This document shows positions 55,952 to 64,000 of a stretch of DNA of 64,000 nt, in pieces. Below the pieces are notes generated by a model. That model made no database searches. It was not told where the DNA came from and saw only the letters and a program-made list of their open reading frames with translations. Positions within the stretch are counted from its first letter, which is position 1; the number at the start of each line of letters is the position of its first letter. The DNA is from Bacteroides ihuae (GTDB lineage Bacteria > Bacteroidota > Bacteroidia > Bacteroidales > Bacteroidaceae): assembly GCF_900104585.1 (NCBI RefSeq), contig NZ_FNVX01000006.1, forward strand, positions 310,001 to 374,000. Reading direction: 5' to 3'. The position numbers and the translations under genes are program-made.

Positions 55952-58570
55952 ATGTTGACGGCAAAAGAGATCAGAGATTCATTCAAGAATTTTTTCGAAT
56001 CAAAAGGACATCAGATTGTACCCTCGGCACCGATGGTGATAAAAGATGACCCAACACTGATGTTTACAAACGCAGGTATGAACCAGTTTAAGGATATCAT
56101 TCTGGGAAACCATCCGGCAAAATACAAGCGAGTGGCCGATTCACAAAAATGTCTTCGTGTAAGCGGAAAACATAATGATTTGGAAGAAGTGGGACATGAC
56201 ACGTATCACCATACGATGTTCGAAATGCTGGGTAACTGGTCATTTGGCGACTACTTCAAAAAAGAAGCTATTGAATGGGCATGGGAATACTTAGTAGAAG
56301 TACTAAAGTTGGATCCCAATCTTCTGTATGCCACAGTATTCGAAGGAAATGCTGAAGAAGGTTTGGAACGCGATAACGAAGCAGCTGCTATTTGGGGACA
56401 ATTCTTACCGGCAGATCGCATCATCAACGGCAACAAGCACGATAACTTTTGGGAAATGGGTGATACCGGTCCTTGCGGTCCTTGCTCAGAAATACACATT
56501 GACCTCCGTAGTGATGCCGAGCGTGCACAAGTAAGTGGTCTTGAATTGGTTAACCAAAGCCACCCACAGGTTATTGAAATATGGAATCTTGTGTTCATGC
56601 AATATAACCGTAAGGCAGACGGAAGCCTGGATGGATTACCAGCCAAGGTTATAGACACTGGTATGGGATTTGAACGTCTTTGTATGGCTATTCAGAAAAA
56701 GACGTCCAACTATGATACGGATGTTTTTCAACCTATCATTAAGGAAATTGCCTCAATATCAGGCACAACATACGGCGAAAATACTCAGAACGATATCGCT
56801 ATGAGAGTAATTGCTGATCATATACGTACTATTGCATTCTCCATCACTGACGGGCAGTTGCCTTCTAACGCAAAAGCCGGCTATGTAATTCGCCGCATCC
56901 TGCGTCGTGCCGTACGCTACGGATACACGTTCCTAAATCAGAGGCAAGCCTTTATGCACAGGTTGCTTCCTGTATTGATAGAGAACATGGGGGCTGCATA
57001 TCCTGAGTTGGTTGCACAACAGGGACTGATAGAGAAAGTGATTAAAGAAGAAGAAGAATCTTTTCTGCGCACACTCGAAACCGGTATTCGTTTGCTCGAT
57101 AAAACCATGAGCGATACTAAAGCTGCCGGCAAGTTGATTATCAGTGGAAAAGATGCCTTTACATTATACGATACATTCGGTTTCCCACTCGACCTGACTG
57201 AGCTTATTCTTCGTGAAAACGGAATGACAGCGGACATAGAAGAGTTCAACACCGAAATGCAGATACAAAAAGCACGCGCACGCAACGCTGCCGCTGTAGA
57301 AACAGGCGACTGGATTACGCTGAAAGAAGGAACATCTGAGTTTGTAGGATATGATTACACTGAATACGAAACATCGATTCTTCGTTACCGCCAAGTAAAG
57401 CAAAAGAGCCAAACACTCTACCAACTGGTACTAAGTAGTACTCCATTCTATGCCGAAAGCGGTGGACAAGTAGGAGATACCGGAGTTATCGTTAATGAAT
57501 TTGAGACCATTGAGGTTATCGACACTAAGAAAGAGAATAACCTAGCGGTACACATCACCAAAAAGTTGCCCGAACATTTGGAAGCTCCGATGATGGCCTG
57601 CGTAGATACAGACAAACGTGCGGCTTGTGCTGCCAACCACTCGGCCACGCACTTGCTCGACGAAGCCTTGCGCGAAGTATTAGGCGGACATGTAGAGCAG
57701 AAAGGTTCTTTGGTTACACCAGACTCTCTTCGCTTCGACTTCTCCCACTTCCAGAAAGTGACCGACGAAGAAATTCGTCAGATAGAGCACTTAGCGAATG
57801 CCCGGATTCGTGCTAACATCCCATTGACAGAATACCGTAACATTCCTATCGCTGATGCCAAAGAACTTGGCGCTATAGCCTTGTTTGGTGAAAAATACGG
57901 TGATGAAGTACGTGTAATCCAATTCGGTAAGTCAATTGAGCTCTGTGGTGGAACTCATGCGGCAGCTACCGGAAACATTGGGATGGTGAAAATCGTATCC
58001 GAAAGTTCCGTTGCAGCTGGCGTAAGACGTATCGAAGCTTACACCGGGGCTAAGGTAGAGGAAATGTTAGATACTATTCAGGATACATTAACTGACCTGA
58101 GAGCTTTGTTCAACAATACTCCCGATCTGGCTATTGCTATTAGAAAATACATCGACGAGAATGCGGGATTAAAGAAGCAAGTCGACGAATTCATGAAAGA
58201 GAAAGAAGCCGTAATCAAAGAGAGCTTGCTAAAGAATATGCAAGAGATTAACGGAGTCAAAATAATTAAGGTCTGCTTACCCATACCGGGAGAGGCTATC
58301 AAAAACATTGCATTTCAACTCCGAGGAGAAATAACAGAGAACTTGTTCTTTGTAGCCGGAAGCATTGAAAATCAAAAGCCATTACTCACTGTCATGCTAA
58401 GTGACAACCTTGTAACCGGTGGAATGAATGCCGGCAAACTAGTGAAAGAGGCAGCCAAACTGATTCAAGGTGGTGGTGGCGGTCAAGCTCACTTTGCTAC
58501 GGCAGGAGGTAAAAACACCGACGGACTAAATGCTGCTGTGGAGAAAGTGATAGAGTTGGCAGGTATCTAA
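55952..58570 (+). CDS. alaS: Alanyl-tRNA synthetase AlaS
   Basis: An 872-residue class II synthetase. The N-terminal catalytic core begins [19 protein letters not shown] and contains [15 protein letters not shown] (motif 1 region) and the typical [32 protein letters not shown]. The editing domain has the zinc-binding [11 protein letters not shown] and [10 protein letters not shown]. The C-terminal oligomerisation and C-Ala domain ends with [15 protein letters not shown]. The length is standard. A strong intrinsic terminator follows 88 bases downstream. Confidence 0.98.
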   Translation: MLTAKEIRDSFKNFFESKGHQIVPSAPMVIKDDPTLMFTNAGMNQFKDIILGNHPAKYKRVADSQKCLRVSGKHNDLEEVGHDTYHHTMFEMLGNWSFGDYFKKEAIEWAWEYLVEVLKLDPNLLYATVFEGNAEEGLERDNEAAAIWGQFLPADRIINGNKHDNFWEMGDTGPCGPCSEIHIDLRSDAERAQVSGLELVNQSHPQVIEIWNLVFMQYNRKADGSLDGLPAKVIDTGMGFERLCMAIQKKTSNYDTDVFQPIIKEIASISGTTYGENTQNDIAMRVIADHIRTIAFSITDGQLPSNAKAGYVIRRILRRAVRYGYTFLNQRQAFMHRLLPVLIENMGAAYPELVAQQGLIEKVIKEEEESFLRTLETGIRLLDKTMSDTKAAGKLIISGKDAFTLYDTFGFPLDLTELILRENGMTADIEEFNTEMQIQKARARNAAAVETGDWITLKEGTSEFVGYDYTEYETSILRYRQVKQKSQTLYQLVLSSTPFYAESGGQVGDTGVIVNEFETIEVIDTKKENNLAVHITKKLPEHLEAPMMACVDTDKRAACAANHSATHLLDEALREVLGGHVEQKGSLVTPDSLRFDFSHFQKVTDEEIRQIEHLANARIRANIPLTEYRNIPIADAKELGAIALFGEKYGDEVRVIQFGKSIELCGGTHAAATGNIGMVKIVSESSVAAGVRRIEAYTGAKVEEMLDTIQDTLTDLRALFNNTPDLAIAIRKYIDENAGLKKQVDEFMKEKEAVIKESLLKNMQEINGVKIIKVCLPIPGEAIKNIAFQLRGEITENLFFVAGSIENQKPLLTVMLSDNLVTGGMNAGKLVKEAAKLIQGGGGGQAHFATAGGKNTDGLNAAVEKVIELAGI

Positions 58571-58956
58571 AGATTATAGCCTAAAAACTTGCATTTGCCT
58601 TTGTCATGTAGTATATTTGTAATATTCATACTAAAGTACCTTCAAATTATACTGAACAAAAAAGAGAGTGTCCATTGGCACTCTCTTTTTTTATATCTGC
58701 ACGTCACAAAATGCTCAAAAGAACGGTTCAGTTTAGCCAACTGCCGGTTTCTTTTCACTCATGAGACGGTTTCTCTTTACCAATATGTCTATATGTTATC
58801 GGAATAACCCCTAATGAAAACAAAATTTCCTCTTATTGTTATCAGAAAACACCTTTTTGTGTTTGAAACGCCAAGAAGTCGTTAACAAAACGTAAAATTG
58901 CTCTTGACAAGAATGAGTTCAAAAGCGGCCTCACTGTAAGCATAAGAAACCATCCT
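58571..58956. other. Intergenic region between alaS and the RecD-like gene (386 bases)
   Basis: Apart from the alaS terminator (58658-58692) and a weak AAACAC/GTGTTT hairpin near 58847-58865, I see no gene, repeat or known RNA motif in this stretch. Both flanking genes end here (convergent), so promoters are not expected. Confidence 0.5.
58658..58692 (+). terminator. Intrinsic terminator after alaS
   Basis: AAAAAAGAGAGTG (58658-58670) pairs perfectly with CACTCTCTTTTTT (58679-58691) around an 8-base loop and ends in a T tract. The A tract makes it usable from both directions. Confidence 0.85.
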
Positions 58957-60378
58957 CTATTCTATTTGCTCCTTTGGATAGTTGATTAAGTATAGCGTTC
59001 CCGTAGCACGAGTAAAAGCAGTATAAAGCCAGCGAAAATAATCAGGAGTAAGATTTTCCTGCGTAATATATCCCTGGTCAAGAAAAACATTCTTCCACTG
59101 ACCGCCCTGAGCTTTATGGCAAGTCACAGCATATGCATATTTCACCTGCAGAGCATTATAATGCGGGTCCGCCTTCATTTTCCGCATCCGATCACGCTTC
59201 ACCGTGATATCAGCATAATCTTCGAGCACATTATAGAATAACCGATCATTATCCGCTTTCGGAAGTGCGGGTGCATCAGAACTCAAGGTATCAAGAATCA
59301 GATTAACTTCCAATTCAAAATCATCATAATCAGGAAACGCGAGCACTACCTCAGCAAATCGAAAACCATATAATTCACGAGTTCTCCTCACCCGTCGCAC
59401 CAAGGCGATTTCTCCATTGGCAATGAACTCCATCTCCTTGTACTTCTCCGTCCAGTAATAGTTATTTTTAGCCACCATCAAGTAATCACCCCCACTCAGT
59501 TCATCCTCACGATAAAGTATAGAATTACGTATACCATTATTATAGATGTTAGCACGTTTATTAGAGCGACAAACCACTATCGTCTCTTCCATTCCATCAC
59601 GATCATAGCAACGAGTCAGCATCTCTATCAGTTCATCACCAGGCACTACACAAATATCTGCAAAACCGAGCAATTTTATTTTGGGTAATACCGTGCACCC
59701 CTTCTCTTCCGCAATCAACCTACGCAATTGCGTAGCATTGTATAACACCCCCGAGTCCTGCATCTGCCGAACCACCTGAGTCAAATTAGCTTCGTGTACC
59801 TCCAGTCCATATCCTTTCAATGCCTCTGACGAAAGAGCAGGTCCATGCTCCTGCCCCACCGGAGGTAGCTGTGCCGTGTCGCCCATCAATAAGAGGCGGC
59901 ATCCCGTACCCGAATAAACAAACTGCATCAAATCATCAAGCAAACGTCCCGTTCCAAACACAGCTCCTGAGAGTCCCTCATTCGAAATCATCGAGGCCTC
60001 ATCTACAATAAATAGAGTATGCGCACTCAGGTTATCATTAATCGAAAAATTATTCACCTCATTTGAGAATGATTGCTGCCTATATATCTTCTTGTGAATA
60101 GTGAAAGCAGAGTGACCGGCATAAGCCGAAAAAACCTTCGCCGCTCTTCCGGTAGGTGCCAGAAGAATCGACTTTTGCTGCAACGCATCCATCGTTTTGA
60201 CCAAAGCTCCAACGAGCGAAGTTTTTCCTGTACCGGCATACCCTCTCAACACAAAAACAGCTTCGTTTTTGGGAGAAAGTAGAAAGTCGGCCAACAAGCT
60301 AACCGCTCTTTCTTGTTCCAAAGTAGGTTCGTAAGGAAAATTTTCCTTAATTTGTCTTTCCAAATAGTTATTTATCAT
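58957..60378 (-). CDS. RecD-like superfamily 1 DNA helicase/ATPase
   Basis: A 473-residue helicase, smaller than RecD2 and close in layout to Dda/Pif1-like SF1B enzymes. Walker A is GYAGTGKTS (46-54), Walker B is IVDEASMIS, and motif III is GDTAQLPPVG. The C-terminal UvrD_C_2 segment has YAVTCHKAQGGQWKNVFLDQG and motif VI LYTAFTRAT. There is no RecB/RecC partner nearby. It probably acts 5'-to-3' on single-strand ends in repair or replication, but that is a family inference. Alternative names in annotations include exodeoxyribonuclease V alpha-like and AAA family ATPase. Confidence 0.9.
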   Translation of the reverse strand: MINNYLERQIKENFPYEPTLEQERAVSLLADFLLSPKNEAVFVLRGYAGTGKTSLVGALVKTMDALQQKSILLAPTGRAAKVFSAYAGHSAFTIHKKIYRQQSFSNEVNNFSINDNLSAHTLFIVDEASMISNEGLSGAVFGTGRLLDDLMQFVYSGTGCRLLLMGDTAQLPPVGQEHGPALSSEALKGYGLEVHEANLTQVVRQMQDSGVLYNATQLRRLIAEEKGCTVLPKIKLLGFADICVVPGDELIEMLTRCYDRDGMEETIVVCRSNKRANIYNNGIRNSILYREDELSGGDYLMVAKNNYYWTEKYKEMEFIANGEIALVRRVRRTRELYGFRFAEVVLAFPDYDDFELEVNLILDTLSSDAPALPKADNDRLFYNVLEDYADITVKRDRMRKMKADPHYNALQVKYAYAVTCHKAQGGQWKNVFLDQGYITQENLTPDYFRWLYTAFTRATGTLYLINYPKEQIE

Positions 60379-60430
60379 CGCTTTACAAGAAAAATATTCT
60401 CAGAGCTATCGCTTATTAGATTTATTTTTT

Positions 60431-60438
60431 TATTTTTG
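60431..60438 (+). promoter_or_regulatory. -7 box of the small membrane-anchored protein gene
   Basis: TATTTTTG on the plus strand, 36 bases before the ATG at 60474. The upstream sequence is all A/T, and no clear -33 element can be picked out. Confidence 0.45.
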
Positions 60439-60473
60439 TGCTACGAATATAAACTAAAAAAAACATATTTATC

Positions 60474-61160
60474 ATGAAAGCTGTAATTAATATCGTATTA
60501 GCTCTTTGTGTCTGTGCATTAGCCTACATCTGCTATGCCAGTATCATGGGTCCAATTAAGTTTGAAACAGAACAAAAGCACAGAGAAAAACTTGTTGTTG
60601 CGCGTTTAATCGACATTCGTAAGGCACAACAAGAATTTCGCATGCGCCATGGGGGCAAATACACTGCAAGCTTTGATTCTTTAATTGATTTCGTAAAAAC
60701 TCAGAAGATTCCTTTTATCATGAAAGAAGGTGTTCTTTCCGATAAACAATTAGAAGATGGCTTGACAGAAAGAAAGGCAATGGCTCTTATCAATAAAGCA
60801 AAAAAAACAGGAAATTGGGCAGAAGTAAAAGCAGCTGGTCTAGAAAACTTCAAGCGTGATACAATGTGGGTAGCTGTAATGGACACCATCTTTACCAAAG
60901 GCTTCAATGCTGATTCTTTAAGATATATTCCTTTTGGAGAAGGCAAACAATATGAGATGGCCACAAAAAATGATACAACAAAGTCAGGTGCTCCAATTTA
61001 CTTACTCGAAGTTAAGGCTCCTTATGATTCATACTTGAATGGCCTTAATGAACAAGAAATAGTGAATTTGAAAGACAAACAAGCCAAATTAGGTCGATAC
61101 GCAGGTTTAATGCTAGGATCGCTCGAAACACCTAACAACAATGCCGGTAACTGGGAATAA
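60474..61160 (+). CDS. Conserved protein with N-terminal membrane anchor, function unknown
   Basis: I do not recognise a named family. The 228-residue protein begins with a hydrophobic helix (about 5-26, rich in Ala/Cys/Ile), then a soluble domain. The segment just after the anchor (KLVVARLIDIRKAQQEFRMRHGGKYTASFDSLIDFV) looks like the helix and loop of pseudopilin-type proteins, but no cleavage site for a prepilin peptidase is present. The rest is charged and mixed alpha/beta. It is followed by DUF3822 (15-base gap) and rsmD in one run of genes. An envelope-facing location is likely. Confidence 0.7.
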   Translation: MKAVINIVLALCVCALAYICYASIMGPIKFETEQKHREKLVVARLIDIRKAQQEFRMRHGGKYTASFDSLIDFVKTQKIPFIMKEGVLSDKQLEDGLTERKAMALINKAKKTGNWAEVKAAGLENFKRDTMWVAVMDTIFTKGFNADSLRYIPFGEGKQYEMATKNDTTKSGAPIYLLEVKAPYDSYLNGLNEQEIVNLKDKQAKLGRYAGLMLGSLETPNNNAGNWE

Positions 61161-61175
61161 TAATAAACAAGAGAC

Positions 61176-61973
61176 ATGCCCGAAAGAGCAATAATAGAAA
61201 ACATCGATTTTAGTAAATCGGATCAATATACACTATCCATCCGTCTTAGTACGGATGGATTTTCTTTTTCTGTGTACAACCCTCTTCATGAAGGAGAGAC
61301 CTTTCTTACTAGAGTCCAAATCGATCCCCTACTCTCTCTCACAGCTAACCTCAAACAAATATTTCGTGAATCAGGTTTTCTAAGCCATTCTTACAAACGA
61401 ATCAATATTGTAATGGCAGGGAAGCGCTTCATCATGATTCCTTTTGAGTTATTTGAAGACGAACAGACTGAGATGATATTTTATCATAACCATTCAAAGA
61501 GAGAAAACGAGATTATACTTTACAACATATTGAAGAAAAATAATATAGCTGTAATATTTGGCATGGATAAAAGTACTCACCAGTTTCTCTGCGAGCAATA
61601 TCCTCATGCTAAATTCTATTCTCAATCCGCGCCTATATCAGAGTATTTCTCAGCAAAAAGCCGATTAGGAAATAGCAAAAAGATGTATGCTTGCGTACAA
61701 GAGAATACAATGGATATCTATTGCTACGAACGGGGACATCTATTATTGGCCAATTCTTTTGAATGTAAGCAAACAGAAGATCGCATCTATTATTTATTGT
61801 ATGTCTGGAAGCAATTAAGTTTAAACCAAGAAAGAGATGAGCTCCATCTCACCGGAACAATAAAGGATAAAGACAAACTCACTCAGGAACTACGAAAGTT
61901 CATTTCACAAGTTTTTATTATTCCTCAAAGTGTATTTACAGACATTCAAACATTAACATTATGCGAGTTATAA
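61176..61973 (+). CDS. DUF3822 family protein
   Basis: A 265-residue soluble protein without signal or membrane segments. The N-terminal half (DQYTLSIRLSTDGFSFSVYNP) and the middle (YACVQENTMDIYCYERGHLLLANSF) look like the two similar halves of an actin/ASKHA-like fold, as assigned to DUF3822. Residues for nucleotide binding cannot be confirmed by eye. Its end overlaps the start of rsmD by 13 bases, a sign of translational coupling. The function is unknown. Confidence 0.75.
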   Translation: MPERAIIENIDFSKSDQYTLSIRLSTDGFSFSVYNPLHEGETFLTRVQIDPLLSLTANLKQIFRESGFLSHSYKRINIVMAGKRFIMIPFELFEDEQTEMIFYHNHSKRENEIILYNILKKNNIAVIFGMDKSTHQFLCEQYPHAKFYSQSAPISEYFSAKSRLGNSKKMYACVQENTMDIYCYERGHLLLANSFECKQTEDRIYYLLYVWKQLSLNQERDELHLTGTIKDKDKLTQELRKFISQVFIIPQSVFTDIQTLTLCEL

Positions 61974-62524
61974 GCGGCATTTATAGAAGAAGGAGATTTG
62001 ATATTCCTCAAAATTTCAAGGCACGTCCAACAACGGACTTTGCCAAAGAGAATCTGTTCAATGTACTCGCCAACCATATCGATTTTACCGATGGTATATC
62101 AGCTCTTGATCTGTTTTCAGGAACTGGCGGAATCAGCTTAGAGCTTATCTCTCGTGGTTGCGACAAAGTGATCAGCATTGAGAAAGAGGGAGCACATCAT
62201 GCTTTTATCACTAAAGTGATGCAAGATGTAAAAACAGACAAATGCCTTCCTATCCGTGGAGATGTGTTTAAGTTCGTCAACAGAACCAAAGAAAAGTTTG
62301 ATTTCATTTTTGCAGATCCCCCCTATGAATTGAAAGAGTTAGAAACAATTCCAGATCTAATCTTTAAGAATGAACTACTAAAAGAAGAAGGATTATTCGT
62401 TCTTGAACATGGGAAAAAAAACAACTTTGAAACACATCCTCATTTTCTTGAAAGAAGAATATACGGTAGTGTAAACTTCTCCTTCTTCTCATCAAAGCAG
62501 CGGGGAGAGGAGCCGAAGGACTGA
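61961..62524 (+). CDS. rsmD: 16S rRNA (guanine966-N2)-methyltransferase RsmD
   Basis: A 187-residue SAM-dependent methyltransferase modifying G966 (E. coli numbering) of 16S rRNA. The N-terminus MRVISGIYRRRRF and KARPTTDFAKENLFNVL are typical. The SAM loop is DLFSGTGGISLE (50-61), and the catalytic motif is DPPY (119-122). It overlaps the DUF3822 gene by 13 bases at its start and the convergent cardiolipin synthase gene by 33 bases at its end, so the last 11 codons are read on both strands. Confidence 0.94.
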   Translation: MRVISGIYRRRRFDIPQNFKARPTTDFAKENLFNVLANHIDFTDGISALDLFSGTGGISLELISRGCDKVISIEKEGAHHAFITKVMQDVKTDKCLPIRGDVFKFVNRTKEKFDFIFADPPYELKELETIPDLIFKNELLKEEGLFVLEHGKKNNFETHPHFLERRIYGSVNFSFFSSKQRGEEPKD

Positions 62525-63931
62525 TTCTACCGCTCTTTTTCGGAATGGACGTTTCAGCCATTTTTTCAGAAAAACCTGTGAACAAGATCGCTGATCTTGC
62601 ATAAAGATCTCTTTCATGTTTAGGGCTGTTTCAGTATCATACATAAAGGCATTTATCTCAAAGTTATGTTCAAAACTACGAAAATCCAGATTTGTAGATC
62701 CTACAGTCGAAAACAAATCGTCCGACACCATTAGCTTTGAATGCAAAAAGCCTTTCTTATAAAAGTAAACTTTCACACCTGCTCTTAACACATCTGCCAA
62801 GTAAGAACAAGAACCTGAATGAGTAATCCGGTTATCTGCACGCTTTGGCAACATCAAGCGAACATCTACTCCTGCCAGAGCTGCCGTCTGCATAGCTGCC
62901 AAAATAGATTCCGTTGGAAGAAAATAAGGAGTCTGCATATAAAAGTACTTCTTCGCACCCAAAAGAGCCATCGTTAAGCCCTGCATTATCTCTTTCCAAG
63001 GGCCAATAGGATCGCTCGTTACAATTTGAGCCAAAGCCTTGCCACATGGTTCTATTCGCGGGAAGTATTGAGAAGAACTAAGAATTGAGCGATCTACAAA
63101 ATACCAGTCTACAAGGAAAGCTGTTTGCAATCCATGCACAGCCTTACCTTCTATCAAGATGTGTGTATCCCGCCATATTCCCCAAGTAAATCCTCGTACA
63201 TATCTTTCAGCGAGATTCATCCCGCCAACAAAGCCGACCTTACCATCTATAACCACTATTTTTCGATGATTACGATAATTCACTTTACTGGTAAACAGTG
63301 GAAACCGTACTTTTAAGAATGCTCGCACCTCTATGCCGGCATCCTTCATCTCTTCAAAAAAGCGATGTGGCACATGCCAGCACCCCACATCATCGTATAT
63401 TACTCTCACTTCCACACCGCTGCGAGCCTTATCTATCAACACATCACGTACCAATCGACCTACTGCATCATCTTCAATAATATAATACTCCATATGTATA
63501 TGATGCTTTGCCTTGTTCAACTCGCAAAGCAGGGCCTGCAATTTGGCATAGCCATCGGTATATGCTACCACTCTATTGCCTTCAAAAGGAAGAGCTTGAT
63601 TCGTCTCCTTAAATAGCTGAATCAAACGGGCGTATTCATCAGGAAATTCACATTTGTCTTGTGCCAGATACTCAGCCATTGGCTTCTTCATCAAACGATT
63701 ATATATTTTCTTCCCGATTATTCGTTCGCGGCGTGTACTCCTACCAAAGAAAAAATAAAAGACCAACCCTACCAACGGCAAAAATGTCAAAATCAAGACC
63801 CAAGCGATAGTCTTCACCGGATTACGATTATCGAGCACAACAACAACAATTGTTCCAATGATTGCTCCGAAATACATCAAATCGAATACAATTTTAGCAG
63901 TCTGGCTCAAGAAAGAAGTCCAATCAATCAT
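62492..63931 (-). CDS. cls: Cardiolipin synthase (phospholipase D family)
   Basis: A 479-residue membrane enzyme that joins two phosphatidylglycerol molecules (or related substrates) into cardiolipin. Two N-terminal transmembrane helices (about 13-33 and 39-62, the latter followed by FFGRSTRR) precede two PLD domains. The HKD motifs read NHRKIVVID (near 223) and HSKLMVSDD (near 398), both complete. I start at the ATG at 63931 because a perfectly spaced promoter sits upstream inside the longer open frame. The 3' end overlaps rsmD. Confidence 0.94.
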   Translation of the reverse strand: MIDWTSFLSQTAKIVFDLMYFGAIIGTIVVVVLDNRNPVKTIAWVLILTFLPLVGLVFYFFFGRSTRRERIIGKKIYNRLMKKPMAEYLAQDKCEFPDEYARLIQLFKETNQALPFEGNRVVAYTDGYAKLQALLCELNKAKHHIHMEYYIIEDDAVGRLVRDVLIDKARSGVEVRVIYDDVGCWHVPHRFFEEMKDAGIEVRAFLKVRFPLFTSKVNYRNHRKIVVIDGKVGFVGGMNLAERYVRGFTWGIWRDTHILIEGKAVHGLQTAFLVDWYFVDRSILSSSQYFPRIEPCGKALAQIVTSDPIGPWKEIMQGLTMALLGAKKYFYMQTPYFLPTESILAAMQTAALAGVDVRLMLPKRADNRITHSGSCSYLADVLRAGVKVYFYKKGFLHSKLMVSDDLFSTVGSTNLDFRSFEHNFEINAFMYDTETALNMKEIFMQDQRSCSQVFLKKWLKRPFRKRAVESVLRLLSPLL

Positions 63932-63961
63932 TTGGCAAATATTCAGATTTAGATAGAGTAA

Positions 63962-63992
63962 CAAATGTACAAATAATATCGGACAAGGCAAA
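63962..63992 (-). promoter_or_regulatory. Consensus promoter of cardiolipin synthase
   Basis: On the minus strand TTTG (63989-63992), exactly 19 bases, then TACATTTG (63962-63969). It is one of the best matches to the Bacteroides -33/-7 consensus in the window, leaves about a 25-base leader, and fixes the start codon at 63931. Confidence 0.75.
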
Positions 63993-64000
63993 GCAAAGAG

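Noticed and set aside
1..64000. CRISPR arrays, rRNA genes, integrases or complete insertion sequences
   Set aside because: I looked for regularly spaced repeats, rRNA-like stretches and transposase or integrase motifs and found none. The only mobile-element trace is the intron relic.

Overview
The window looks like a chromosomal segment of a Bacteroides-type member of the Bacteroidota. It has a SusC/SusD glycan-uptake locus, lipoproteins with Bacteroidota-style lipoboxes, fimbrillin, FISUMP, DUF1573 and DUF349 proteins, AT-rich DNA without strong Shine-Dalgarno sequences, and many -7 boxes of the TAnnTTTG type. The species cannot be told from the sequence alone.

Positions 1 to 18217 (all minus strand) form a polysaccharide utilisation locus (PUL) for beta-mannan, probably acetylated glucomannan or galactomannan. 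In transcription order it runs: GH5 mannanase and CE7 acetyl esterase (a translationally coupled pair), SusC, SusD, two IPT/TIG surface glycan-binding lipoproteins, a lipoprotein GH26 endo-mannanase, a GH3 beta-glycosidase, a GH26 resembling the mannobiose-releasing enzyme of B. fragilis, a GH130 mannosylglucose phosphorylase and a GPH-type sugar symporter cut by the window edge. Inferred flow: surface cleavage and deacetylation, SusCD import, periplasmic release of mannobiose and glucose, symport, and cytoplasmic phosphorolysis. A 2-epimerase is expected just outside the window. SusC has a good promoter, and a hairpin separates the uptake genes from the enzyme genes.

Positions 18396 to 27166 hold an aldo-keto reductase, an AraC regulator (the only regulator near the PUL), an MscS channel, an ABC-type ATPase plus DUF4435 (Toprim-like) pair resembling the two-gene layout of PARIS defence, an EamA transporter, a striking nested inverted repeat, MeaB and a DUF1573 protein. 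Positions 27246 to 34993 hold a 1901-residue alpha-2-macroglobulin-like protein without a recognisable thioester, and a fimbrillin-FISUMP protein.

Positions 35070 to 63931 are mostly housekeeping: PepD, a flippase-like membrane protein, RsmA, MgtE, a DUF349 protein, tRNA-Gln, RsfS-FtsH-CdsA, LpxB, SurE, ParA-ParB-DUF5683-MltD, a bifunctional RelA/SpoT, a MerR regulator, an M23 peptidase, AlaS, a RecD-like helicase, a small membrane-anchored protein, DUF3822, RsmD and cardiolipin synthase. The main anomaly is next to tRNA-Gln. A decayed group II intron (maturase-domain fragment plus a domain V-like hairpin) lies directly downstream of the tRNA terminator, and that terminator forms a perfect 25-bp inverted repeat with the tRNA 3' end.

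No CRISPR array, rRNA, complete insertion sequence, integrase or riboswitch was recognised. Several start codons were moved inward because a TAnnTTTG box lies inside the longer reading frame.
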